From Undibacterium sp. 5I1 (GTDB lineage Bacteria; Pseudomonadota; Gammaproteobacteria; Burkholderiales; Burkholderiaceae_D), in assembly GCF_034314085.1 (NCBI RefSeq), contig NZ_JAVIWI010000001.1, positions 3,224,001-3,288,000 on the forward strand: a stretch of DNA of 64,000 bases. Direction: 5' to 3'. The stretch's first letter is position 1. Each line of letters begins with the position of its first letter. This document shows positions 1 to 7,354 of the stretch, piece by piece. The notes under the pieces are model-generated. The model searched no databases and had not been told where the DNA came from. It saw only the letters and a program-made list of their open reading frames with translations. Position numbers and translations under genes: made by a program.

Positions 1-643
1 GGATCAACACTTCGGTAGTTTCTGTTTGTACCCGAGTATATTTTTCATCCGACTGAAAAAACAAAATCTCCCTCGTGCTGATCATGCGCAGGCTGCTGCC
101 GACGCTAGCTTGTATCCAGCGCAGATAGTCGCGCTTGGCTTGCTTTTGCTGCGCAAGCTGGCTCAGCAAATCCATGATCTGCTGGTTTTGTTCAAGATTC
201 TTTGTTTGGTTTTGCGGCGCTTGTGATGGTGTGGCTTGTGCGGTCAAGGCCAAGCGCTTCTGCAATCGCTCGCAGGTTGCGCGCAATCGGTCTGCATCGA
301 CTGGCTTGAGTAAATAATCTAAAGCGCCCTGTTCAAACGCCTGCACCGCATACTCGTCATAGGCAGTGACGAATACGATATGCGATTGCCCTACCAGTTC
401 ACGTGCGGCCTCGATCCCGCTTTGTCCCGGCATGCGGATGTCGAGAAAAATAATGTCCGGGCGGTGTAAATTCGCCAGTTCGACCGCCGCCATGCCGTTG
501 CCCGCCTCGGCAATGATCTGCAACTCTGGCCAGACTTCGCGCAATCTGGCGCGTAACTGATCGCGCATCGGAGGTTCGTCATCCACGATGAGCGCGGTGA
601 GAGGTGTCAGAGGGGTCGAAGGGGGCGAGATTGGATTCGTCAT
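1..643 (-). CDS. LytTR-family response regulator, C-terminus cut by window edge
   Basis: About 214 residues are visible; the reading frame runs off the window start. Translation of the minus strand from the ATG at 643 gives a receiver domain (residues about 15-130) with the acidic pair D21-D22, the phospho-acceptor D68 in FLDIRMPG, and the KP motif in DYLLKPVD near residue 118. A Gln-rich linker follows, then the start of a LytTR DNA-binding domain near residue 175 (ISTREILFFQSDEKY). The family (LytR/AlgR) binds DNA when phosphorylated by a LytS-type kinase, and such a kinase lies just upstream on the same strand at 717-1604. The 70-bp gap between them suggests co-transcription. Target genes cannot be told from this window. 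Confidence 0.9.
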   Translation of the reverse strand, partial: MTNPISPPSTPLTPLTALIVDDEPPMRDQLRARLREVWPELQIIAEAGNGMAAVELANLHRPDIIFLDIRMPGQSGIEAARELVGQSHIVFVTAYDEYAVQAFEQGALDYLLKPVDADRLRATCERLQKRLALTAQATPSQAPQNQTKNLEQNQQIMDLLSQLAQQKQAKRDYLRWIQASVGSSLRMISTREILFFQSDEKYTRVQTETTEVLI

Positions 644-716
644 TTTTTGATTCACAAAAATTCTGTCAAAATTTACTCTACAAATTTAGATTTTGTACTT
701 GTTGATTCAATAGGAC

Positions 717-1604
717 TTAAGCACGTCCTGAATACGGTATGCGAATACTCACAATCGCTCCACCGGTAATCGGTGCCTCAATCATTAGCTGCGCATCTTG
801 TCCGTATAAAATTTTTAGTCGCTCACGGATATTACTTAAGCCTATGCCATCATCGGCGTGGACGTTAAAGCCAATGCCGCTGTCTCTGACATTGACTTGC
901 AAATAGTTGCCTGCGGCAGCGGCGCTGACATGGATTATGCCGCCTTCGGTCTTCGGTTCCAGACCATGTTTGATCGCATTTTCAACCAGGGTTTGTAACA
1001 TCATCGACGGGAAAGCAGCGTCTGCCAGATGCACCGGAACATCGAAATTGACTTGCAAACGTTCACGCATCCTGGCTTGCATAATATTGAGGTAAGCCCG
1101 CGATAGCGCAACCTGCTGCCCTAATCTGCCACCGCCCTGCTCGCGCATTTGCGGTAAAGCCGAGCGCAGATATTGAATCAGATGGGCGTGGATTTGTGCG
1201 GCCTGTAGCGGATCGGTTTCTATCAGCTGACCAATCAGGGCTAAGGTATTAAACAAAAAATGCGGCTCGATCTGTGCCTGCAAGGTTGCTATCTGCGCTT
1301 CCATCAAACGTCGCTCCAAGGCTTCGACATTGGCCTTGGTAGTGGCATCGGCCGCTTTTAAATCAGCCTGACGCTTGCCACCTGCCAGCACTTTGATTGC
1401 GACCGAGCTGATGGCAAAAAACGCGCCTAATTCAGGTGTCCGCAATATCGGGCCGACGACCATCATCACCGCAAAACAAACAATGGCCAGATTCTGCCAG
1501 GACACCACCGCCAGCCAATCAAAAAACCGCCACCACAATACGGTTGTGGTTTCAACGATGTCTAAAACGATCGTCAAAATACGATTATTTCCATTGGATT
1601 TCAT
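717..1604 (-). CDS. LytS/YehU-type sensor histidine kinase
   Basis: A 295-residue membrane kinase. Two hydrophobic segments lie at about residues 31-52 and 58-75. They are followed by a coiled stretch and the His_kinase domain, with the phospho-accepting H115 in IEPHFLFNT. The HATPase domain shows the N-box VENAIKHGLEP and a G-box DSGIGFN. There is no extracytoplasmic sensor domain, so the signal is probably sensed in or near the membrane. Its ATG overlaps the stop of the small upstream membrane protein (ATGA at 1601-1604), so the two are translationally coupled. The LytTR regulator follows, so the order is small membrane protein, kinase, regulator. Confidence 0.9.
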   Translation of the reverse strand: MKSNGNNRILTIVLDIVETTTVLWWRFFDWLAVVSWQNLAIVCFAVMMVVGPILRTPELGAFFAISSVAIKVLAGGKRQADLKAADATTKANVEALERRLMEAQIATLQAQIEPHFLFNTLALIGQLIETDPLQAAQIHAHLIQYLRSALPQMREQGGGRLGQQVALSRAYLNIMQARMRERLQVNFDVPVHLADAAFPSMMLQTLVENAIKHGLEPKTEGGIIHVSAAAAGNYLQVNVRDSGIGFNVHADDGIGLSNIRERLKILYGQDAQLMIEAPITGGAIVSIRIPYSGRA

Positions 1605-1966
1605 TGTCCACCGCCGCTCTGATCGCCCTGATCAGGATGACTCCCCGCTACTGAACGGGAATGCTCAAGACGTGTGGCGCGTTGACGACTTTTTCTGGTG
1701 GCTAAGACACTCACCAAAATTAAGAGCTTAATCATTAAAAAGCTAAGAAATAAAACCAGAGCCAAAGGCAAAATGGTCAACACGATGGCTAATGCAATTG
1801 ACAAGGTGAGCAATTGCGGCGCAGGCAAGCGGCGCACCCAACGCAGACCGGTGCGGGCAAGATCGATGACAGTCGTCCACAATTCGCTCAATAAAGCGGT
1901 AACAGCGTCGAATGTGCTTTCTGGTTTTTGTGTTTGCGAGTTGGTTTGTTGTGTTTGCTCTTGCAT
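1601..1966 (-). CDS. small membrane protein upstream of the LytS-type kinase
   Basis: A 121-residue protein of no family I recognise. A Gln/Thr-rich N-terminus is followed by an amphipathic segment and then a strongly hydrophobic stretch at about residues 50-85 (one long or two short membrane helices). The tail is charged and ends DQGDQSGGGQ. I place the start at 1966 because GGAG lies 7 bases upstream; the in-frame ATG at 1972 sits right against that GGAG. It overlaps the kinase start by four bases, which suggests it works with or modulates the kinase (inference). Confidence 0.65.
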   Translation of the reverse strand: MQEQTQQTNSQTQKPESTFDAVTALLSELWTTVIDLARTGLRWVRRLPAPQLLTLSIALAIVLTILPLALVLFLSFLMIKLLILVSVLATRKSRQRATRLEHSRSVAGSHPDQGDQSGGGQ

Positions 1967-2299
1967 GATCATGCTCCATTGGTTTGTTAGAAGTTCGCAA
2001 GGCATTGCTGCCGATATGCACACTATATTGAGGACCAGCCACCGTCACCAGCACCATACGACCGATTGCTGACTTAAGGGTTTTATTGGTCGATGTGCCG
2101 GATAAACGGTAGTCAGGCAAAAACCCAATGCTATCTGTACAAGGACTTCGGCCTTATCTCTGGCTAAATAGCTAATTGGCGCTTGTAACATACAATAGGA
2201 GAACTTCTGTAAGAAAAACATTATCTTAGCTGCGTCCGGTTTAACCAAATCATTTGAACTGCCCTTAATTTGAACTTCCCTTATTAACTGATTGTACAA
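1967..2299. other. divergent intergenic region, no gene seen
   Basis: 333 bases between the minus-strand kinase operon and a plus-strand lipoprotein gene. It must hold both promoters. An 84-codon minus-strand frame (2045-2299) is open but lacks a ribosome binding site and any recognisable protein character. I see no repeat or RNA. Confidence 0.5.
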
Positions 2300-2836
2300 A
2301 TGCCTTTATTTTTATCCTCAAAAATGCCAAGTCGTTACCCTCACCTGATCGCACTTGCTTGTGCATTTTTATTGTGTGCTTGCTCACCTAAATTCGATTG
2401 GCGTGAGGTTCGCGGCAGCGATGTACCTTACACAGTTTTAATGCCCGCCAAGCCCGCCAGTTTTTCACGCGATATGCAGTTGGAGGGTACGCAATTTAAA
2501 ATGGAAATGACAGGCGCAGACGTAGACGGCGTAAGCTTTGCCATCGGTACCGCTAAAATTGAGGATGCGAGCAAAATTGCTATGGTATTGGCAGCCATGA
2601 AAAATGGCATGATCAATAATATCCACGGGTCCATCGTGAGCGAAAAGCCAGGCAAACTTGAGCATTCAGTTGATGTTGAGGCGCACGGCAATTTGCAAAA
2701 TGGTCAGCCAGTGCTATTGGTCGCGCGGTTTATTACACGTGGACCCTGGGTGTATCAGGCGGTGATTATGGGGCGAGAAAAAGCCGTCACCCCTGATGTG
2801 ATTGATACTTTTATGACCTCATTTAAAATTAATTAA
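2300..2836 (+). CDS. putative lipoprotein of unknown function
   Basis: 178 residues. The N-terminus carries a hydrophobic signal ending LLCACSP, a lipobox-like site with the lipidated Cys at residue 28 (residue 20 if translation starts at the second Met, base 2324). Neither Met has a clear ribosome binding site, so the start is uncertain. The mature part is small, polar and ends in TFMTSFKIN. I recall short beta-proteobacterial lipoproteins of this kind but cannot name a family. The downstream gap to the DUF2805 gene is about 70 bases. Confidence 0.7.
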   Translation: MPLFLSSKMPSRYPHLIALACAFLLCACSPKFDWREVRGSDVPYTVLMPAKPASFSRDMQLEGTQFKMEMTGADVDGVSFAIGTAKIEDASKIAMVLAAMKNGMINNIHGSIVSEKPGKLEHSVDVEAHGNLQNGQPVLLVARFITRGPWVYQAVIMGREKAVTPDVIDTFMTSFKIN

Positions 2837-2858
2837 GTCATTGATTAAGTAAGTAATC

Positions 2859-2873
2859 GGACTTACGCAAAAC
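2859..2873 (+). repeat. solo GGACTTACGCAAAA half-element
   Basis: The sequence GGACTTACGCAAAAC occurs alone here, 33 bases before the DUF2805 gene. The same 14-mer forms the inverted ends of the elements at 42312-42510 and 51971-52069. This looks like a decayed or half copy. Confidence 0.6.
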
Positions 2874-2905
2874 CATTATCTTTTTATCTTTGAGACTCAC
2901 ACTGT

Positions 2906-3163
2906 ATGAAATTACCAGAACTTGATACCGCAACAGTCGACCGCGTCATACAAATGGCGTGGGAAGATAGGACGCCGTTTGAGGCAATCCAAGTACAATT
3001 CGGGCTGGATGAAAAAAACGTGATCGCTGTCATGCGTAAGTATATGAAGCGATCTAGTTTTGAGATGTGGCGCAAACGGGTCACAGGACGCAGTACCAAG
3101 CACCTAGCCTTGCGCGATCCTGAAGTGACGCGCTTCCGTTCAGAAGATCAGCGTACCCGTTGA
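2906..3163 (+). CDS. TIGR03643/DUF2805 family small protein
   Basis: 85 residues, full length for the family. The pattern MAWEDRTPFEAI followed by FGLDEKNVIAVMR and the Arg-rich end FEMWRKRVTGRSTKH is characteristic of this conserved family (TIGR03643). It resembles a short helix-turn-helix but has no assigned function. It is basic, so nucleic-acid binding is possible (inference). It is a stand-alone gene between a lipoprotein gene and a DUF1840 gene. Confidence 0.85.
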   Translation: MKLPELDTATVDRVIQMAWEDRTPFEAIQVQFGLDEKNVIAVMRKYMKRSSFEMWRKRVTGRSTKHLALRDPEVTRFRSEDQRTR

Positions 3164-3376
3164 TGTGACTTAAATAAGCTGAATGGGTTAAGAATTGCCG
3201 GGGCTAATTTTTAGGCATATCATTAATCCGAAGCTTAACTGAACTATTCATCAACCGGCACCAACGAAAAAAACTGTTATAGCAAGGCCGCGATAGCGGT
3301 TTTGTGCAAGCTCTGCCAGACTCCAACAAATTCAATCAAAAATAGCATCAGCTCATATTTATCAATAGGGAAAATC

Positions 3377-3721
3377 ATGTTAATCACGTTCAAATCGAAA
3401 GCCGCCACCGAAGTCACCATGTACAAAGAACATGCGCGTCGGATATTGGACATGCTGAATAAAAATGTCGATCAAGGCATTATCACTGCAGCAGAAACTG
3501 CGCATGCGATCCAGGTCATCGAGGCTGCGGTTGCTGACAGCAAGGCACATAGTGTGTCGGAAGAATTGCAACGCGATATTGATGCGCACCACCACGACGA
3601 TCAGCATGATAACGAGCATGAAAAAACAGAGACCGTCAGCTTCTCCAGCCGCGCGTATCCTCTGCTTGAAATGCTGCATGCAGCGCATAAAATGCAAAGA
3701 GAAGTAATGTGGGGCGTTTAG
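3377..3721 (+). CDS. DUF1840 family protein
   Basis: 114 residues starting MLITFKSKAATEV, with a GGG-containing ribosome binding site 6 bases upstream; the longer frame from 3302 has none. The family is a beta-proteobacterial protein of unknown function with a conserved MLITFKSKA start and a helical body ending in PLLEMLxxAH, both seen here. The middle carries a His/Asp-rich segment (IDAHHHDDQHDNEH) that could bind metal, an inference only. The hydrolase gene follows 24 bases later and may be co-transcribed. Confidence 0.85.
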   Translation: MLITFKSKAATEVTMYKEHARRILDMLNKNVDQGIITAAETAHAIQVIEAAVADSKAHSVSEELQRDIDAHHHDDQHDNEHEKTETVSFSSRAYPLLEMLHAAHKMQREVMWGV

Positions 3722-3745
3722 TTTAGTCCCGCGCCGGAGGCAGCA

Positions 3746-4612
3746 ATGACATCGCATATTGATAAAACGCTAGAGTTTAGTTTGTCCGCCAGTGACGGCA
3801 CGCCGCTATTTGTGCGTGACTGGCCATTGTCTCAGGCAGATGACAAAAAACCGGTGCACGATGGCATTGTGATCATGCATGGTCTGGGCGAGCATTGTGG
3901 TCGCTATGCACATGTGGCGCGGTTTTTTAACGCATTGGGATTTGCGGTACGCACTTATGATCATCGTGGCCATGGCGCATCTGGTGGTGCGCGTGGCGAT
4001 AGTCCTGACGAAGAATCTTTGCTGCGTGATGCCAGACTGGTGATTAATGATTTCAGCAAACATCTTACTGCGCCGCCGCTATTGTTAGGGCATAGCATGG
4101 GCGGCTTGTTTGCAGCGCGTTTTGCGACTGCTGGTTTGGCGCCTATCCGTGGATTGATTTTGTCCTCCCCAGCGTTGGCATTACCGATGTCTGGCATGCA
4201 GCTGGCATTACTCAAAGTTGCCAGTACCTTGTTCCCTGGTCTTGGTGTTTCTAATGGTTTAAAAACAAAGTATTTGTCGCATGATGCCGAGGTAATTCAG
4301 GCCTACATCAACGATACTCAGGTGCACTCCAAAATCAGCGCCCGCTTATTAAATAGTATGCTGGCCTCGATGGAATACGCCCATGATCACGCGCCACAAC
4401 TTAAAATCCCCGTGCTAATGATCGTGGCAGGTGATGATCACCTGGTTGACCCCGAGGGCAGCCAACGCTTTTTTGTCCGCTTACCGGAAGAAACTGCGCA
4501 AGCGTATTTTTACGATGGCTTTTATCACGAGATTTTTAATGAGCTGGAAGCCACCCGTGTCTTTGACGATGTGCGGACATGGCTGGTGCAGCGACATTTC
4601 ATCGCAGCCTGA
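3746..4612 (+). CDS. alpha/beta hydrolase, monoacylglycerol-lipase/lysophospholipase type
   Basis: 288 residues, a full-length S33-type hydrolase. The oxyanion region MHGLGEH (about residues 44-50), the nucleophile elbow GHSMGG with S117, the acid region GDDHLVDPEG and the terminal His in GFYHEIFNE give a complete catalytic triad. No signal peptide, so it is cytoplasmic. The family hydrolyses monoacylglycerols or lysophospholipids; the exact substrate is not readable from the sequence. The start has GGAGG about 6 bases upstream. A TACTCCC-type intergenic repeat lies 24 bases after its stop. Confidence 0.9.
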   Translation: MTSHIDKTLEFSLSASDGTPLFVRDWPLSQADDKKPVHDGIVIMHGLGEHCGRYAHVARFFNALGFAVRTYDHRGHGASGGARGDSPDEESLLRDARLVINDFSKHLTAPPLLLGHSMGGLFAARFATAGLAPIRGLILSSPALALPMSGMQLALLKVASTLFPGLGVSNGLKTKYLSHDAEVIQAYINDTQVHSKISARLLNSMLASMEYAHDHAPQLKIPVLMIVAGDDHLVDPEGSQRFFVRLPEETAQAYFYDGFYHEIFNELEATRVFDDVRTWLVQRHFIAA

Positions 4613-4635
4613 CCCCAGCTTAGTCACAAAACATA

Positions 4636-4719
4636 AATACTCCCAGTAGGTATATATTAGTTGTCCATATAAAACCTGCCTGATACATCATTTTTAAGAT
4701 AAAAATGAGGGAGTATATT
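4636..4719 (-). repeat. TACTCCC intergenic element, copy A
   Basis: 84 bp bounded by ATACTCCC and GGGAGTAT. Orientation is reversed relative to copies B, C and E: the AAAAATGAGGGAGTATATT end is on the right. The inner palindrome has decayed; only GTCCATAT remains. It starts 24 bases after the hydrolase stop codon. Confidence 0.85.
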
Positions 4720-4907
4720 AAAATCTAGGATATTTGATATTGGCTGATATTGAGTTATTAGTCATTCTCACGATCTCCTCCTTGCCTTTGCAATTCTCAG
4801 TGGCGAACGGTTTTACCTCAAAAGCTGGCTGACTGGAACGCGTTTTTAGCGAATACGCTGGCGCGGCTGTTACACTGGCAGCCAAAATTGTCTAAACGAA
4901 TGCACAT

Positions 4908-6632
4908 ATGCTACAACCGCCAAGAAAAACCTTAAAGATCACTAAAACTGCCGCATCAGGCGCTGTCCAAAAGGACAATAAGACCAATAAATCAGGCAGG
5001 CCAGCGACCTCTAAGCCATATGCAAAGTCCGGCCAACCGGCACGGTCGGCACCATTAGCACCAGGGCCAAAATCCTCCCCGTCATCTGATGGCATTGCAG
5101 ACCAGCGTAGGCTCGGCAAACCGGCGGCAACTGATGCAGCAGCGGCAAGACCTGTAGTGCCAGCCTCATTAAGCCCGTCAAGCTCATCAAACGCCCCTAG
5201 CGCGCAGCCAAACGCTTATGTGCACGACACATCGGGCATAGAGTATCTGGATATAAAAGCAGATTCGCTCGCCTTTAGTCTGGTGGGGGCGGCGCAAGCC
5301 GTAGCCTATGTATTAGACGGCGTGGCATTGCCACAAGCCTTGGCTAAAGTGTTTACACAAAGCAAGGCAACGCCGCAAATTAAAGGGGCGATTCAAGACA
5401 TTTCTTATCGCACTATGCGTCAGGTTGGTCGGGTTGATGCCTTACTCACTTTGATGACAACTAAAGCACCGGAACCGGCACTGTTATACGGATTGCTGTG
5501 TTGTGCGTTGACTTTGCTGGTCAAAAACGAGGCGGAAGAAGATCAGGAACTGCCTTACGAAGCCTTCGTGGTGGTCGACCAAGCAGTTAATGCGGCGGCA
5601 TCCAGTTCACACATGGCGCATGCCAAAAACATGGTCAACGCGATCTTGCGGCGCTTTCTGCGTGAGCAAGACAGTTTGCTGGCTACCGTGATCAAACAAC
5701 CAGCGGCGCTGTGGAATTATCCACAATGGTGGATTGATCAATGCAAGGCGGCGTACCCCGATCAATGGCAAGCAATTTTGCGCACAGGTAATCAACATCC
5801 GCCGATGACGCTGCGGGTGAATCGTCGTCAGATCACGACTGAGGCGTATCTACTAACGCTGGCAAGCGAACACATAGAGGCAATCCAAATCGGACCGTAT
5901 GCAGTGCGTCTGACAAAACCGGTGCCGGTGGCACAAATCCCTGGTTTTGAGCAAGGCTGGGTTTCAGTACAAGATGCAGGCGCACAATTAGCCGCAAGTT
6001 TGCTGGATGTACAAGACGGTATGCGAGTGCTAGATGCCTGCGCTGCTCCCGGCGGTAAGTCTTGCCATATTCTGGAAACAGCCAATGTCGATTTATTAGC
6101 CTTGGATGCAGACCCGCAACGCTTGGGGCGGATTGACGAAAATCTGGCGCGCTTGCAATTGTCAGCAGAGGTGAAAGAAGGCGATGCCAGCCGCTCTGGC
6201 TGGTGGGATAAACAAGGGTTTGACCGAATTTTGGCAGATATTCCTTGCACCGCATCCGGCGTGGTGCGCCGTCATCCGGATATCCGCTGGTTAAGGCGCA
6301 AGGCGGATGCAGTACAGTTATCGACCTTATCCGCCCGGATTTTAGACAATCTATGGCGCATGCTGAAACCGGAGGGCAAACTGCTGTTGGTCACTTGTTC
6401 TATCTGGCCGATGGAGTCTGAATTGCAGGCAGCAGCTTTTGCAAAACGTCATAACGCAATCCGTCTGGATGCACCTGGTCAACTTTTGCCGACCGCCATT
6501 CTGCCTAATCGGATAACTGCGCAGACAACGGAACAGACCGCCGAGCAAGCCACAGAATCAGACACAACGTCGGCTGAGAACAACGATCATGACGGTTTGT
6601 TCTACGCTTTGTTTCAAAAACCCGCCGCTTAG
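4908..6632 (+). CDS. rsmB: 16S rRNA (cytosine(967)-C(5))-methyltransferase RsmB
   Basis: 574 residues. RsmB makes m5C967 in 16S rRNA using SAM. A NusB-like RNA-binding domain lies at about residues 115-265. The methyltransferase domain shows motif I DACAAPGGKS (near 375-385), motif IV DIPCTASG (near 444-450), and motif VI VTCSIWPMESE (near 494) with the catalytic Cys. Unusual: about 110 extra Pro/Ala/Ser/Lys-rich residues precede the usual start (the family is near 430-450 residues), and a Thr/Glu-rich stretch (TAQTTEQTAEQATES) sits just before the C-terminal LFYALFQK. The gene heads the rsmB - DUF4390 - ntrYX order common in Burkholderiales. Confidence 0.95.
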   Translation: MLQPPRKTLKITKTAASGAVQKDNKTNKSGRPATSKPYAKSGQPARSAPLAPGPKSSPSSDGIADQRRLGKPAATDAAAARPVVPASLSPSSSSNAPSAQPNAYVHDTSGIEYLDIKADSLAFSLVGAAQAVAYVLDGVALPQALAKVFTQSKATPQIKGAIQDISYRTMRQVGRVDALLTLMTTKAPEPALLYGLLCCALTLLVKNEAEEDQELPYEAFVVVDQAVNAAASSSHMAHAKNMVNAILRRFLREQDSLLATVIKQPAALWNYPQWWIDQCKAAYPDQWQAILRTGNQHPPMTLRVNRRQITTEAYLLTLASEHIEAIQIGPYAVRLTKPVPVAQIPGFEQGWVSVQDAGAQLAASLLDVQDGMRVLDACAAPGGKSCHILETANVDLLALDADPQRLGRIDENLARLQLSAEVKEGDASRSGWWDKQGFDRILADIPCTASGVVRRHPDIRWLRRKADAVQLSTLSARILDNLWRMLKPEGKLLLVTCSIWPMESELQAAAFAKRHNAIRLDAPGQLLPTAILPNRITAQTTEQTAEQATESDTTSAENNDHDGLFYALFQKPAA

Positions 6633-6715
6633 CACTTATTGCTAAAACTTAATAAAATTCAGAGCGACTTTCAAGCTATGATGCGAAAAACCGCACTCAT
6701 ACTTATCAGACAATC

Positions 6716-7354
6716 ATGACCCTTGTTTCGCCTCATCATAATTTTATGATCAGACGCTCTATTCATTTACTAAACGGCCTGTTGGCCGGATGGTTGAACT
6801 TGCTGTTGATGCTGGCATTTGCCTGCGTTACTGCCTTAGCTGCACCAGCGGCCTTGGCCGCCGATGTTGAGGTGACCCTGGCAAAACTGGAAACCACCGA
6901 AGAAGGTTACCGAATTGCTACCGGTTTTGCTTTTGAGTTAAGTCACGGGCTGGAAGATGCGATCACCCGCGGCATACCGATGGTATTTACGACCGAGGTT
7001 GAGCTAAGCCGACCACGTTGGTACTGGTTTGACGAAAAAACCATACGCTCGTCTCAGACCGTCCGCATTGCCTACAACGTCTGGACACGTCAATATACCG
7101 CGGCAATCAATGGCGGTTTGCAGCAAAGTTTCAACTCTCTTGATGAAGCCATGGCCTTGGTATTGCGGCCAAGGCGCTGGATCGTCGTAGAACACGGCAT
7201 TTTGACCAACGGCGCGGTGTATAACGTCGCTGTGCGCTTAAAGCTGGACCTGAACCAGCTACCGAAACCGTTTTTGATCAGCGCTTTAAATAATAGCGAC
7301 TGGCGACTTGCGTCTGACTGGAAACAGTTCACCTTCAAGGCGGAAGAGAAGTGA
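6716..7354 (+). CDS. DUF4390 domain-containing exported protein
   Basis: 212 residues. A signal peptide (hydrophobic core LNLLLMLAFACVTALA, cleavage near AAPAALAA-D) is followed by a DUF4390 domain that recalls ELSRPRWYWFDEK and RQYTA motifs. Start 6716 is taken; Met11 (6746) is an alternative that shortens the signal region. Family function is unknown, but it is consistently encoded between rsmB and ntrY in beta-proteobacteria. Its stop overlaps the GTG start of ntrY (GTGA at 7351-7354), so it is translationally coupled to the kinase and may modulate it in the envelope (inference). Confidence 0.85.
   Translation: MTLVSPHHNFMIRRSIHLLNGLLAGWLNLLLMLAFACVTALAAPAALAADVEVTLAKLETTEEGYRIATGFAFELSHGLEDAITRGIPMVFTTEVELSRPRWYWFDEKTIRSSQTVRIAYNVWTRQYTAAINGGLQQSFNSLDEAMALVLRPRRWIVVEHGILTNGAVYNVAVRLKLDLNQLPKPFLISALNNSDWRLASDWKQFTFKAEEK

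Noticed and set aside
2045..2299. 84-codon minus-strand ORF
   Set aside because: No ribosome binding site, no domain character, occupies a divergent promoter region.
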